NCBI RefSeq assembly: GCF_002934545.1
Contig: NZ_PTJA01000022.1
Location: 1-53,573, forward strand
DNA length: 53,573 nt
Reading direction: 5' to 3'
DNA from: Lacrimispora xylanisolvens
Lineage (GTDB): Bacteria > Bacillota > Clostridia > Lachnospirales > Lachnospiraceae
Of the stretch, positions 15,970 through 25,095 are shown piece by piece (the first letter of the stretch is position 1; the number at the start of each line of letters is the position of its first letter). Under the pieces are notes generated by a model. The model did not search any database. It saw only the letters and a list, made by a program, of their open reading frames with translations, and was not told where the DNA came from. A program made the translations under genes and the position numbers.

Positions 15970-16932
15970 TTAATTATACGAGGAACTTATTTCCTGCAGA
16001 CGGCAACATGTCACGAAATGTCCAGGGGATACTTCTTCCTGCTTCTGCTGTTTTAAGCACTCCTCTTTCGCATAGGGACAGCGGGCCGCAAAACGGCAGC
16101 CTGGTTTTGGATTGACCGGCGATGTGATTTCACCGCGCAGAATCTCACGCTTATTTGGTTTATCAATATCTGTGGATGGGATTGCAGAAAGCAATGCTCT
16201 TGTATAAGGATGAAGCGGGTTTTGAAACAGTTCCTTTGAAGAGCATTTCTCAACAACCTGTCCTAAGTACATAACACAAATATCATCGGAAATATGGCGT
16301 ACCACTGACATGTCATGAGTAACAAACATATAGGTCAGGCCCTTTTCCTTCTGAAGCTTTTTCAAAAGGTTCAGTACCTGTGCCTGGATTGATACATCAA
16401 GGGCGGATACCGGCTCATCACATACCACAAACTCAGGCTCTAATGCAAGCGCACGGGCAATTCCCACCCTCTGTCTGCGTCCGCCGTCAAGCTCATGGGG
16501 GTATGCTTTTCTCAACCGTTCATCTATACCAACCAGATCCATTAATTCCTGAGTTTTCTGATCAATCTGGCTTTTTGTAAAACGTCTTGATACAATCAGG
16601 GGTTCCCGGATCGTACTGTCTATGGTTTTACGCGGATCAAGAGAGGAGTATGGATCCTGGAAAATAATCTGCATCTTTTCACGGGCCTGCCGTAAATCCT
16701 TCCCCTTTAAGTTGGTGACATCTTTTCCGTTTAATAAAATCTGTCCTTCTGTACTTTCATGGAGATGGATAATGGTTCTTCCCAGGGTGGACTTTCCGCA
16801 GCCTGACTCTCCTACAACGCCCAGAGTTCGTCCTTTTTCAATGGTGAAGGTGACGTCATCAACAGCGTGAAGCATACCGCGGGGAGTTGTAAAATATTTT
16901 TTTAAATTCTTTACTTCAATAACCGGATTCAT
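15970..16932 (-). CDS. Dpp/Opp-type ABC importer, ATP-binding subunit F
   Basis: The 320-aa ATPase has Walker A GESGCGKST, signature LDGGRRQRVGIARA (an atypical first residue compared with LSGGQ), Walker B EFVVCDEP, and the C-terminal oligopeptide-transporter extension with a Cys cluster (CRFAARCPYAKEEC) typical of OppF/DppF. It is the last gene of the six-gene transcript; its ATG directly abuts the stop of the D subunit. It works with the D ATPase, two permeases and the lipoprotein. Although the family is named for peptides, many members import oligosaccharides, which fits this locus. Confidence 0.92.
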   Translation of the reverse strand: MNPVIEVKNLKKYFTTPRGMLHAVDDVTFTIEKGRTLGVVGESGCGKSTLGRTIIHLHESTEGQILLNGKDVTNLKGKDLRQAREKMQIIFQDPYSSLDPRKTIDSTIREPLIVSRRFTKSQIDQKTQELMDLVGIDERLRKAYPHELDGGRRQRVGIARALALEPEFVVCDEPVSALDVSIQAQVLNLLKKLQKEKGLTYMFVTHDMSVVRHISDDICVMYLGQVVEKCSSKELFQNPLHPYTRALLSAIPSTDIDKPNKREILRGEITSPVNPKPGCRFAARCPYAKEECLKQQKQEEVSPGHFVTCCRLQEISSSYN

Positions 16933-17940
16933 TTAATCCTCCCCCTTCATAACGGCTTCAATACGGCAGCAGCGGCAGTCGTGTCCATCCTGAGTCTTGT
17001 TCATGCTGATTGGTTCCTTCCGGCATGCATCTGTTGCAAATTTGCATCGAGGTGCAAAGGAGCAGCCCTGAGGCAGGTTGGTTGGATCCGGCGGCAGTCC
17101 GTCAATTGGGTGCAGCCATTCTTCATCCTCATTCATGTCGGGGATTGCGCCAAACAGACCGATGGTATAGGGATGGGAGGGATGTTTAAAAATCTGCTGC
17201 TTTGTTCCATACTCAATAATGCTGCCTGCATAGATGACTGCAACAGTATCGCATACCTGTGCAACAACCCCCATATCATGGGTAATTAACAGCATGGCTG
17301 TGTTGTATTTGTTTCTTAACTCTGCGATCAGATCAAGCACCTGAGCCTGTATGGTCACATCAAGAGCCGTCGTTGGTTCATCTGCCAGAAGAAGGTCGGG
17401 ATTGCATGCCAATGCGATGGCAATGACTACTCTCTGCTTCATACCGCCGGAAAACTGGTGAGGGTATGAATAATAACGCTCTGCAGGAATCCCTACAATT
17501 TCAAGCATTTCCTTTGCCCGTTTTTCATGTTCTGCCCGATTGTTGCTGTCGCTGTGCAGACTCACCACCTCTGCGATCTGATCGCCGACACGAAGAACGG
17601 GGTTTAATGCTGTCATGGGATCCTGAAATATCATGGAAACCTTGTTTCCACGGATCTTTCTCATGTCAGTTTCTGATAATTTCAAGAGATTTTCCCCTTC
17701 CAGGTAAATCTCACCATTTGCTATATGACTGCCAACATCGGGTAAAATCCGCAGGATTGATTTTGCAATGGTAGTTTTTCCTGCACCGGTCTCACCAACC
17801 AGTCCCAGGGTTTTTCCCCTCTCAAGCTGAAGGCTTACGTCATTAACGGCATGGACAATCTGACCATCCGATTTGTATTCCACCTTTAAGTCCTTTATAG
17901 AAAGGAACGGCATATCTGTATTGATTTCTTTCTGATGCAC
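16933..17940 (-). CDS. Dpp/Opp-type ABC importer, ATP-binding subunit D
   Basis: The 335-aa ATPase has Walker [10 protein letters not shown], signature [12 protein letters not shown], Walker [15 protein letters not shown], and the C-terminal Opp domain with cysteines ([14 protein letters not shown]). It pairs with the F subunit to energise uptake. It lies 16 nt after the C permease. A good ribosome site (GGAGGAACAG) precedes its ATG. Confidence 0.93.
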   Translation of the reverse strand: MHQKEINTDMPFLSIKDLKVEYKSDGQIVHAVNDVSLQLERGKTLGLVGETGAGKTTIAKSILRILPDVGSHIANGEIYLEGENLLKLSETDMRKIRGNKVSMIFQDPMTALNPVLRVGDQIAEVVSLHSDSNNRAEHEKRAKEMLEIVGIPAERYYSYPHQFSGGMKQRVVIAIALACNPDLLLADEPTTALDVTIQAQVLDLIAELRNKYNTAMLLITHDMGVVAQVCDTVAVIYAGSIIEYGTKQQIFKHPSHPYTIGLFGAIPDMNEDEEWLHPIDGLPPDPTNLPQGCSFAPRCKFATDACRKEPISMNKTQDGHDCRCCRIEAVMKGED

Positions 17941-17956
17941 AGCTGTTCCTCCTTCC

Positions 17957-18826
17957 TTAATTCTTCAATTTGGGATCGAGAGCATCTCTTAAGCCGTCTC
18001 CCAGTAAATTCAATGCAAGAACCGTCACTGCAATCGCAAGCCCTGGAAAATAAACCAGATGAGGAGCCTGACGAATAAACTGGCGGGCTGCTGATAACAT
18101 GGCACCCCATTCAGGAATAGGAGGCTGAACACCAAGACCGATAAAGCTTAAACCAGCTGCCATCGTTATGGTCTGCGCCACTCCCATGGTGGCAGATACA
18201 ATCATGGGTGAAATACAGTTGGGAAGCAGATGACTTGTAATAATCCGGAATTTGCTGCAGTTAATGGACTGGGCGGCTTCAATGTATTCATTTTCCCTCT
18301 CCTTGAGCATCTGGGCACGCAGCATTCTGGCCATACCGGAAATACTTCCTATGGATAATGCGACGATTGTATTAAAATAACCAGGTCCCAGTACGGCAGA
18401 AATAACGATCATTAAAAGCATTCCTGGAATTGCCTGAATAATATCCAAAAAACGCATGATGAGATTGTCCACCTGTCCGCCGAAATAACCGGCAATTGCA
18501 CCAATGGTACAACCAATAACAGAGCCAATGGCAACCGCTATGATACCGATGGAAATGGAATACCTTGCGCCAAAGAGCACACGGCTGAATATATCTCTTC
18601 CCATATCATCGCATCCGAACGGATGGGAAAATGATGGTGTGGCAAACATATTTGCCATGTCCATAAAGGAATAATCATAAGGTATAATGTAAGGAGCCAG
18701 GATTGCCAGGATGATTTCAGTTGAAAGAATTAAAAGGCCAAGCATTGCCGCTTTATTCTTACTCATCTGTCTCATAACAGCTGTAAAACCACCCTGATTC
18801 TTGGCATGTCCGGTCGTCTTAGGCAT
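17957..18826 (-). CDS. Dpp/Opp-type ABC importer, permease subunit C
   Basis: The 289-aa protein has about six membrane helices. The N-terminal OppC domain (MSKNKAAMLGLLILSTEIIL) is followed by the EAA loop (EAAQSINCSKFRIITSHLLP) that docks with the ATPases. It overlaps the end of the B permease by 8 nt, so the two are translationally coupled. Confidence 0.93.
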   Translation of the reverse strand: MPKTTGHAKNQGGFTAVMRQMSKNKAAMLGLLILSTEIILAILAPYIIPYDYSFMDMANMFATPSFSHPFGCDDMGRDIFSRVLFGARYSISIGIIAVAIGSVIGCTIGAIAGYFGGQVDNLIMRFLDIIQAIPGMLLMIVISAVLGPGYFNTIVALSIGSISGMARMLRAQMLKERENEYIEAAQSINCSKFRIITSHLLPNCISPMIVSATMGVAQTITMAAGLSFIGLGVQPPIPEWGAMLSAARQFIRQAPHLVYFPGLAIAVTVLALNLLGDGLRDALDPKLKN

Positions 18827-19796
18827 TTGCTTTCACCTTCCTTTTCTTCCTGCCCGATGCATACTGCGCTTTGATTCGCGGATCTACCAGTGCATAAAGT
18901 AAATCTACAATAAGCATACAGAAGCTGAATGTGATTGCAAGGAAAATGGAGCCGCCCTGCACGATGGGATAATCACGGCTGTTTACAGCACCGATAATAT
19001 AGGTGCCCATACCCGGAATAGCAAAGATTGTTTCAATGATCATCGCACCTCCAAGGAAATGGCCAAACATGGTTCCCATAACAGTTATAATAGGGATTAA
19101 ACTGTTTTTTAAGGCGTGTTTCATGATTACATCCCGTTCCGGTACCCCTTTTGAACGGGCAGTTGTGATATAATCGGCACGAATGACATCTAACATGGCA
19201 GACCGGGTTTGCCTGGCGCAGCTTGCAAGACCTCCGGTGCTTCCGGAAATTGCAGGCAGAATGTAATATTTAATTCCGGCCAGCCCGGTTCCGATTCCCA
19301 ACGCAGGGAGCCAGTTGAGTTTTACAGAAAACTGTAAAACCAGCAGCAACGCAAGCCAGAAATTGGGGATTGCCACACCAATCAGTGCAAGCACCATACA
19401 CAGGGAATCCTGCCATTTATTCTGCTTGATTGCAGCTATCACACCCAATGGAATACCAATACCAACGGATATTAATAAGGTAGTAATAGTCAGCATCAAT
19501 GTTCTTGGAAGACGTTCCTTAATAGAACTGGTAATATCCACATTGGTCAGCCAGGATTTTCCAAGGTCAAAATGGATAAAAACATCACTCATATACCGGC
19601 CGAGACGAAGCACAATCGGATCATCCAGTCCCAGTTCCAGACGTTTCGCAGCAAGTTCTGTTTCCGTCGCGGATGGACCAAGGATTATTTCCTCCGGCTT
19701 TCCCGGGCAGAAGGTCATCATAATAAAAACCAGAATTGCAACTCCCAGAACAATCGGTATCATCCAGATCAATCGTTTCAATACATATTTTAACAT
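18819..19796 (-). CDS. Dpp/Opp-type ABC importer, permease subunit B
   Basis: The 325-aa protein has an N-terminal helix (LKRLIWMIPIVLGVAILVFI), a periplasm-side domain and the OppB EAA-type loop around ARSKGVPERDVIMKHALKNS. It forms the channel with subunit C. It is separated from the lipoprotein gene by 100 nt that contain a hairpin. Confidence 0.93.
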   Translation of the reverse strand: MLKYVLKRLIWMIPIVLGVAILVFIMMTFCPGKPEEIILGPSATETELAAKRLELGLDDPIVLRLGRYMSDVFIHFDLGKSWLTNVDITSSIKERLPRTLMLTITTLLISVGIGIPLGVIAAIKQNKWQDSLCMVLALIGVAIPNFWLALLLVLQFSVKLNWLPALGIGTGLAGIKYYILPAISGSTGGLASCARQTRSAMLDVIRADYITTARSKGVPERDVIMKHALKNSLIPIITVMGTMFGHFLGGAMIIETIFAIPGMGTYIIGAVNSRDYPIVQGGSIFLAITFSFCMLIVDLLYALVDPRIKAQYASGRKKRKVKANA

Positions 19797-19813
19797 AGAT
19801 TATTCTCCATTGA

Positions 19814-19860
19814 AGCTGACTGGTGCGCAGCCTTGTTATGCTTTTCTGCGCACCTCAGCT
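19814..19860 (-). other. Intercistronic hairpin between lipoprotein and permease genes
   Basis: An imperfect GC-rich stem (AGCTGAGGTGCGCAG / CTGCGCACCAGTCAGCT on the complement) lies just after the binding-protein gene with no following T-run. Such elements commonly protect the binding-protein message and lower expression of the downstream permease genes. Confidence 0.7.
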
Positions 19861-19896
19861 TAGAATTAGTATAAAACTGTTCTGCTTCTGATATTT

Positions 19897-21540
19897 TTAG
19901 TAATTGGTAAATGTACTGGATGCCGGAGCAATATAACCCTGGTACTCAAGTACTTCTTTTTCTAAACCTGCATCTTTTCTAATTACTATAATCGTCTGAG
20001 GATTAAACATTCCATAGGCAATTGCATTATCCTTGATATACTTATGAACTGCGTCAATGTTTTCCTCTGTATAGCCGCTTGGTGTCCAGGTCTTATATAA
20101 AAGTTCTGCCAGAGTATTGTCATGACGGCTTGTTGCGTCTCCGGTTTTATAAGCAGCAGGATCATACCGGATAGACCAGTGGTCACTTAAGAATGTTCCA
20201 CCAATTGTATTAAGTACAATGTCATACTGAGTACCATCCAGACGGATAGAAGTAAATAACGCCATATCAACAATCTTTAACTCAACCTTGATGCCGATTG
20301 CCATTAAGTAGCTCTGAAGCATCTGCGCCATTCTCTGGGACAACGTATTACTGGTTGTAAGAATGCTGATTGATTCACCGTTATAGCCAGAATCTGCAAG
20401 CAGCTGTTTTGCCTTGTCAACATTGTAATTGTAATAATCTTCTTCCATCCACTTCTGGTTAAATCCGTTAAACATCGGCGGGCAGACATCATACATCGGT
20501 GTACCATAGCCCTGAAGAAGACCGGTAATCAGACCGTTCTCATCAATGCTGTAGCAGATTGCCTGACGCAGTTTCACATTATTAGCAACGACACTGCTGT
20601 CTGCGCCGGAGAAAAACATCTGATATCCCTGAGAACCATCTGCCAGTTCAACGGTGTAATCCTTGTTGTCAGCAAACTGTTTTACAGAAGAAGGATCAAG
20701 ATTCATTACCATGTCTACAATACCGGTTTCCAGAGCAATTGCCATCTGGGAAGATTCTGTAATACAGTGGTAGCTGAGCTTCTTAACAGAAGGACGTACA
20801 CATTTTGGCATATTTGCCTCATCCTGCCAGTAATCGCTTCTCTTTTCAAAAGACAGTTTGGAATTTGCTGTATATTCGGTGATCATGTAAGGTGATGTGG
20901 AAACCAGTGATGCACCAAATTCATCAGAGCTGGCTTCAAAAGCTTTTTTAGAGATTGCGTATGTATCTCTTAAAAGTGATTCAAATGTACCCACAATATT
21001 GGATTTCATCTTAACTGTCAATGTATAGTCGCCAGTCTGTTCCACACTTTCAACCTTTGCAAATACAGGCTTTAATGCCCGTTTCATGGACTCCTGCATA
21101 AACCAGACAATATCAGATGCATCGATTTTATTACCTGCGGAATCGCTTACTCTGTCCCAGATCTCAATATTATATGTAAATCCGTCATCATCTGTCTTCC
21201 ATGATTTTGCAATCAGCGGCTCCATTTCCCGGATTTCATTTACAACTGCCAGAGATTCATACAGCTGGGTCATAAACGGAGCATTTCTTAAGGTATTACC
21301 CCTGAATGGTGTTAAGCTTTCCACCATCTGGTTATAACCGATATCCAATACACCATCGCCGCCTGTAGCTGCCGCCTGGGTATTTCCAGTGCCCGCTGTT
21401 GTACTTTCAGCTGCGGCGCTGCTGCCGCCTGCACTGCTTTCAGTCGTTTCTGACTTGGATCCGCCGCAGCCTGCCAGCGTAGAAGCTGTCATTACCACAG
21501 CCAGGGCAAGCGAACAAATTTTCTTAAAACCTTTTTTCAT
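19897..21540 (-). CDS. Family 5 extracellular solute-binding lipoprotein
   Basis: The 547-aa protein has a lipoprotein signal (MKKGFKKICSLALAVVMTAS, then LAGCGG lipobox with Cys25), a Ser/Ala/Thr-rich linker to about residue 62, and an OppA/DppA-type body (PF00496). It captures the imported compound outside the cell. Family 5 binding proteins of clostridia and Thermotoga include oligosaccharide binders; the sulfatase/GH3 context favours a sulfated saccharide or glycoside here. It lies 58 nt after the pgi-like gene and ahead of the permeases. Confidence 0.92.
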   Translation of the reverse strand: MKKGFKKICSLALAVVMTASTLAGCGGSKSETTESSAGGSSAAAESTTAGTGNTQAAATGGDGVLDIGYNQMVESLTPFRGNTLRNAPFMTQLYESLAVVNEIREMEPLIAKSWKTDDDGFTYNIEIWDRVSDSAGNKIDASDIVWFMQESMKRALKPVFAKVESVEQTGDYTLTVKMKSNIVGTFESLLRDTYAISKKAFEASSDEFGASLVSTSPYMITEYTANSKLSFEKRSDYWQDEANMPKCVRPSVKKLSYHCITESSQMAIALETGIVDMVMNLDPSSVKQFADNKDYTVELADGSQGYQMFFSGADSSVVANNVKLRQAICYSIDENGLITGLLQGYGTPMYDVCPPMFNGFNQKWMEEDYYNYNVDKAKQLLADSGYNGESISILTTSNTLSQRMAQMLQSYLMAIGIKVELKIVDMALFTSIRLDGTQYDIVLNTIGGTFLSDHWSIRYDPAAYKTGDATSRHDNTLAELLYKTWTPSGYTEENIDAVHKYIKDNAIAYGMFNPQTIIVIRKDAGLEKEVLEYQGYIAPASSTFTNY

Positions 21541-21598
21541 AAAAAATTCCTCCTTCTCTGATGCCTTATTATTTCAAGTGTTTTTCATGCACCTGATA

Positions 21599-22933
21599 TT
21601 AAAAAGAGATACTACTGGCACTTCTGCCACCGACAGCTGCCCCATAACCGTTTGCCTGAATCTTGTTTTCATTTTTTCCCAGGGCCTGAAACATATACTG
21701 TTTATACGCTTCCACTCCTGGCTGGTCAAACGGGTTAACCCCAAGAATCTTTGCTGACAAATAACATACAAACTCGAAGAAATAAAACAGCTGGCCAAAG
21801 GTTTCCTCATCAACAGCAGGAACGCTTATTTTCACACACGGAAACTTTTTACTGTGTGCTGTAATTGTTGCCTCAAATGCTGCCCGGTTTATTTCATCAA
21901 AATCCTTACCGTCTAAATAATCAAACAGATCATCCACATTATCATTGTGCAGAACGTAAGAGGATCCTGTATCCTGAACCTCCAGGAACGTTTCAAAAAT
22001 CACATTGGATCCATCCTGTAAAAACTGACCGATGGAATGCAAATCCTCAGAAAAGTTTCCAAACAGAGGATATAGGCCTTTGTTGTCTTTTCCTTCGCTT
22101 TCGCCAAATAACTGCATCCACCACTTTGCAAAGCGGAAATACCGCGGTTCGAAGTAAGAAAGCATCTCCATGCTAAACCCCTTTTGATAGAGCAGATTTC
22201 TTATAACCGCATATTCCAGAGCCATACTCTCTGAGGCGCTTTCCTTAAGAAGACGCTGGCGCATGAACTGTGCACCTTTGGCTATTGCACTAATATCGAT
22301 TCCTGCCACAGCCATGGGGAACAGCCCTACCGGGGAAAGTGCCGTAAAGCGCCCTCCGATGTTAGCAGGAAACGGAAGGAAGTGAAATCCGTTCACCTTA
22401 CAGAGCTTTTCTAAATGACTTCCCTCTGAGCCAGTACAGATCACCCGTTTTACATATTCTTCACCGTATTCTTTTTTCATGAAACTGCGCAGAGCACGAA
22501 ATCCGATGCCAGGCTCCAGTGTTTCGAAATTTTTTGCAATTACGTTTATGTATACACTCTTTCCTTTTAATTCCTGCAACACACTTCGGATGCTGTCTGC
22601 GGAAATGCTGTTCCCTGCCCATACAATGGTTACCGGGCCTGTCTCTCCTATGGCATCCACCACTGCCCGCGCTGCCTGATTGGATCCGCCGATGCCAATA
22701 ACTACGAATGCATCTGCATTCTTTCTGACATCTGCTGCTAATTCCTGGTAATACGTGATCCACTTTTCTCCAGCCCACTCCTCTACATCAAGCCAGCCAA
22801 GATTTTCTTCATACTGTTCTTCCCCGTACTTTACTTCTTCAAGGTAAGAGCCATATTCTTCCACACCACTGGCAATTTCCTCCGGCGACAGCCATGAGGA
22901 ACCGTCTATTAACTCCATACTGATTTCTTTCAT
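21599..22933 (-). CDS. Phosphoglucose isomerase paralogue
   Basis: The 444-aa protein has the PGI fold and motifs: VVIGIGGSNQAARA (usual IGIGGSYLGA), NIGGRFTALSPVGLFP, LFGESEGKDNKGLYP, DLHSIGQ and NPFDQPGVEAYK. Catalytic Glu, His and Lys positions are kept, so aldose-ketose phosphate isomerisation is expected. Substitutions around the sugar loop (SNQ for SYL), and its place as first gene of an ABC-importer operon with a regulon box, suggest a dedicated paralogue rather than the housekeeping enzyme. Glucose 6-phosphate or a modified hexose (6-phosphate or a similar anionic hexose) is the likely substrate. Confidence 0.9.
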   Translation of the reverse strand: MKEISMELIDGSSWLSPEEIASGVEEYGSYLEEVKYGEEQYEENLGWLDVEEWAGEKWITYYQELAADVRKNADAFVVIGIGGSNQAARAVVDAIGETGPVTIVWAGNSISADSIRSVLQELKGKSVYINVIAKNFETLEPGIGFRALRSFMKKEYGEEYVKRVICTGSEGSHLEKLCKVNGFHFLPFPANIGGRFTALSPVGLFPMAVAGIDISAIAKGAQFMRQRLLKESASESMALEYAVIRNLLYQKGFSMEMLSYFEPRYFRFAKWWMQLFGESEGKDNKGLYPLFGNFSEDLHSIGQFLQDGSNVIFETFLEVQDTGSSYVLHNDNVDDLFDYLDGKDFDEINRAAFEATITAHSKKFPCVKISVPAVDEETFGQLFYFFEFVCYLSAKILGVNPFDQPGVEAYKQYMFQALGKNENKIQANGYGAAVGGRSASSISF

Positions 22934-22965
22934 AATTCACCTCGAATAAATGCAAAAGCAATTAA

Positions 22966-22984
22966 TTAATTAATTTAATTTATA
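22966..22984 (-). promoter_or_regulatory. Candidate -10 and ROK-type operator of the importer operon
   Basis: On the complement, TATAAA (22984-22979) overlaps by one base the box ATTAAATTAATTAA (22979-22966), the same geometry as at the sulfatase promoter. No convincing -35 is seen (TTGAAT is 23 nt from TAGTAT). Confidence 0.55.
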
Positions 22985-23433
22985 CTAATATTACTTTACA
23001 TCCAGCCATTATTCAAGATGTGAATTTCCATAAATTTATACCATATTTTTTGTGCACTTTTTACAATGTTTTACTTTTTTCGACAATTCCATTAGATAAC
23101 CATTCTATGAAAGGTTTTCGGCAAAATACTTTTTATGTTAACATTGATGGTCTGGTAATATATGGTATCAGTTTTCATCTCGTATAATAATTTCAGTATT
23201 CTTTCTTAATAAATAATATCATTTGTGTTTTTTATTAATAATAATCTATCATTAATGCCTGTTTTGTATGTTTTACGCACAAATGTGCTTTACAAAAACG
23301 AATATGTACTATACCATATAGGCGTAATATGTTTGTAAATAAAAACACAGAGAACAGGAGGTGATTATTTTGAGATAAACAGTCCGCAATTTTAAAAATC
23401 GAATTGCAGATCATACAACCAGGGAGGTAACAC
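22985..23433. other. AT-rich intergenic region of about 450 nt
   Basis: Between the pgi-like promoter and the wall-binding protein I find no open frame or RNA motif. A ribosome-site-like AGGAGGTGATTATT at about 23356-23369 is followed by only TTG-AGA-TAA. The promoter of the downstream gene is probably in 23285-23330 (TTTACA and TATACC are present but with 15-nt spacing). Confidence 0.5.
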
Positions 23434-25023
23434 TTGAAGATATACCGGACAAAAAATACATTCATTATTTTAACGGCAGCCATTATGATTTTAGATACAT
23501 CAATGGTATCCAGAGCGGCTGGCTGGACGGAGACAGAATATGGCTGGCATTATGAAGAAAATGGGGAATATATAAAATCCGCATGGAAAAAAGGGGAAAA
23601 GGGGTATTATTATCTTGGTGAAAGTGGAAAGCTCTCCACTGCTGCCTGGATCTCTCATGGAGATGAAAAATACTATGTGGATTCCGATGGTCTTCGGGTG
23701 AAGAATACATGGATCAATACAGAACGCTGGGATGATTTCTCTGATAAAAATCAATATTGGTATTATTTTGACCGAAATGGAGAAATGATGACTGGTAAAC
23801 AGCAGATCGGAGATAAAAAATATTTCTTTTCCGACACCGGGGAGATGCTGACCGGCTGGATTACATATACAGATGGAGAAGCGGCCGAACTGACAGACGA
23901 AATCAGCAGTAATTATACCTATTATTGCCTGGAAGACGGAACAAGAGCCAGCGGCTGGCTTAAGTTAGCGCCCCCCTCTGACGAGGAAAATACCGGGGCG
24001 GAATACTGGTATAATTTCCGAAGCGATGGTAAGATACGGAGAAATACGACAGTAACCATTGGAGATTATGAATACTGCTTTGATACCGAAGGCAGAATGA
24101 TGGATGGCTGGGTTTATAATACGGATGATGAATACGTAAAGGTCGACGACCAGACTGACAGGGCATTGTTAGATAAATATAATGAAGACGCCAGCAGATA
24201 TATTTACTGTGGTGCAGAAAATGTAGGGGTTATCCAGAAAGATATATGGCTCTCTATCGTTCCACCAGGATTAAATGGAGACCCGGATGAAGATGAATGC
24301 TGGTACTATTTTAATAAAAAAGGTAAAATAACCACTGCCTCAAAAAGCTCTGTATCATTAGCCACACAGTCAAATGCCAGCCGTACCACAGAAGTAAGGT
24401 CTGTTGATACAAAGGGAAAATACGGTTTATCCGGTGGGGATGATGATCTGACTTATGTCCAGCTTGTAACAATTAAGGACGAGCAGTATCTTTTTAACTC
24501 CAAAGGAACCCTTGTTGATGGTTTAATTTATATCTATAACAAAGATGGATCCTTCCCATTAAAGGAAGGCTATTATTATTTCGGATCAAAATCTGCTAAA
24601 TCCACAGGAAAAGTGACATTAAAAAATGACGGGACGGAATATGAATATTATTTCTCTAAAAAGAGAGAGAATGGTTATTCACAAGGGCAAGGAGTCTCAG
24701 GAATCGTTAACGGAACGTTATACTACAAGGGACTTGCTGTCACAGCAGAGGAAGAAATGAAATACAAATTGGTATATATTCCGGAATTTTCTGGAGATCA
24801 TGGAACAGGCCTGTTTCTCGTAGATGAAAACGGAAAAGTAAAAACCGGGGGCTTAACGTCTGAATCAGAGACTGGATATCGCTATCGAATTATTAAAAAT
24901 ACGAATAATAGCAGCTCAGGTTTTCGTATATACCGGGTGGAAAAAGGCATGGAGGATGAAGAGCTCTCTGAGGAGGATGCGGATCTGAAACTGGATATTT
25001 CTGACCCTGAACTCATTTTATAA
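23434..25023 (+). CDS. Secreted protein with choline-binding-type cell-wall repeats
   Basis: The start is TTG at 23434 behind GGGAGG with 6-nt spacing. The 529-aa product has a signal peptide (MKIYRTKNTFIILTAAIM, cleavage near SRAAG, residue about 29). It then has Trp/Tyr-rich repeats of about 20 residues of the CW_binding_1 kind (GWHYEENGEYIKSAWKKG, KYYVDSDGLRVKNTWI, KYFFSDTGEMLTGWI, YWYNFRSDGKI). These bind choline or related wall polymers. No catalytic domain is visible; the Ser/Thr segment near residues 305-325 may be a linker. A role in wall anchoring or surface adhesion is inferred. Confidence 0.85.
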   Translation: MKIYRTKNTFIILTAAIMILDTSMVSRAAGWTETEYGWHYEENGEYIKSAWKKGEKGYYYLGESGKLSTAAWISHGDEKYYVDSDGLRVKNTWINTERWDDFSDKNQYWYYFDRNGEMMTGKQQIGDKKYFFSDTGEMLTGWITYTDGEAAELTDEISSNYTYYCLEDGTRASGWLKLAPPSDEENTGAEYWYNFRSDGKIRRNTTVTIGDYEYCFDTEGRMMDGWVYNTDDEYVKVDDQTDRALLDKYNEDASRYIYCGAENVGVIQKDIWLSIVPPGLNGDPDEDECWYYFNKKGKITTASKSSVSLATQSNASRTTEVRSVDTKGKYGLSGGDDDLTYVQLVTIKDEQYLFNSKGTLVDGLIYIYNKDGSFPLKEGYYYFGSKSAKSTGKVTLKNDGTEYEYYFSKKRENGYSQGQGVSGIVNGTLYYKGLAVTAEEEMKYKLVYIPEFSGDHGTGLFLVDENGKVKTGGLTSESETGYRYRIIKNTNNSSSGFRIYRVEKGMEDEELSEEDADLKLDISDPELIL

Positions 25024-25038
25024 AAGTAATCTGATAAA

Positions 25039-25084
25039 AAAAGTCCATGGGCTGCTGCATCAGCAACAGGTCCCATGGACTTTT
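25039..25084. terminator. Bidirectional intrinsic terminator
   Basis: Stem AAAAGTCCATGGG / CCCATGGACTTTT with A-run and T-run flanks separates the convergent wall-protein and hcp genes. Confidence 0.85.
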
Positions 25085-25095
25085 AAACAGACTAA

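Noticed and set aside
23356-23380. Strong ribosome-site-like AGGAGGTGATTATT followed by TTG-AGA-TAA
   Set aside because: A two-codon start-stop frame could be a leader element, but nothing else supports translation or attenuation there.
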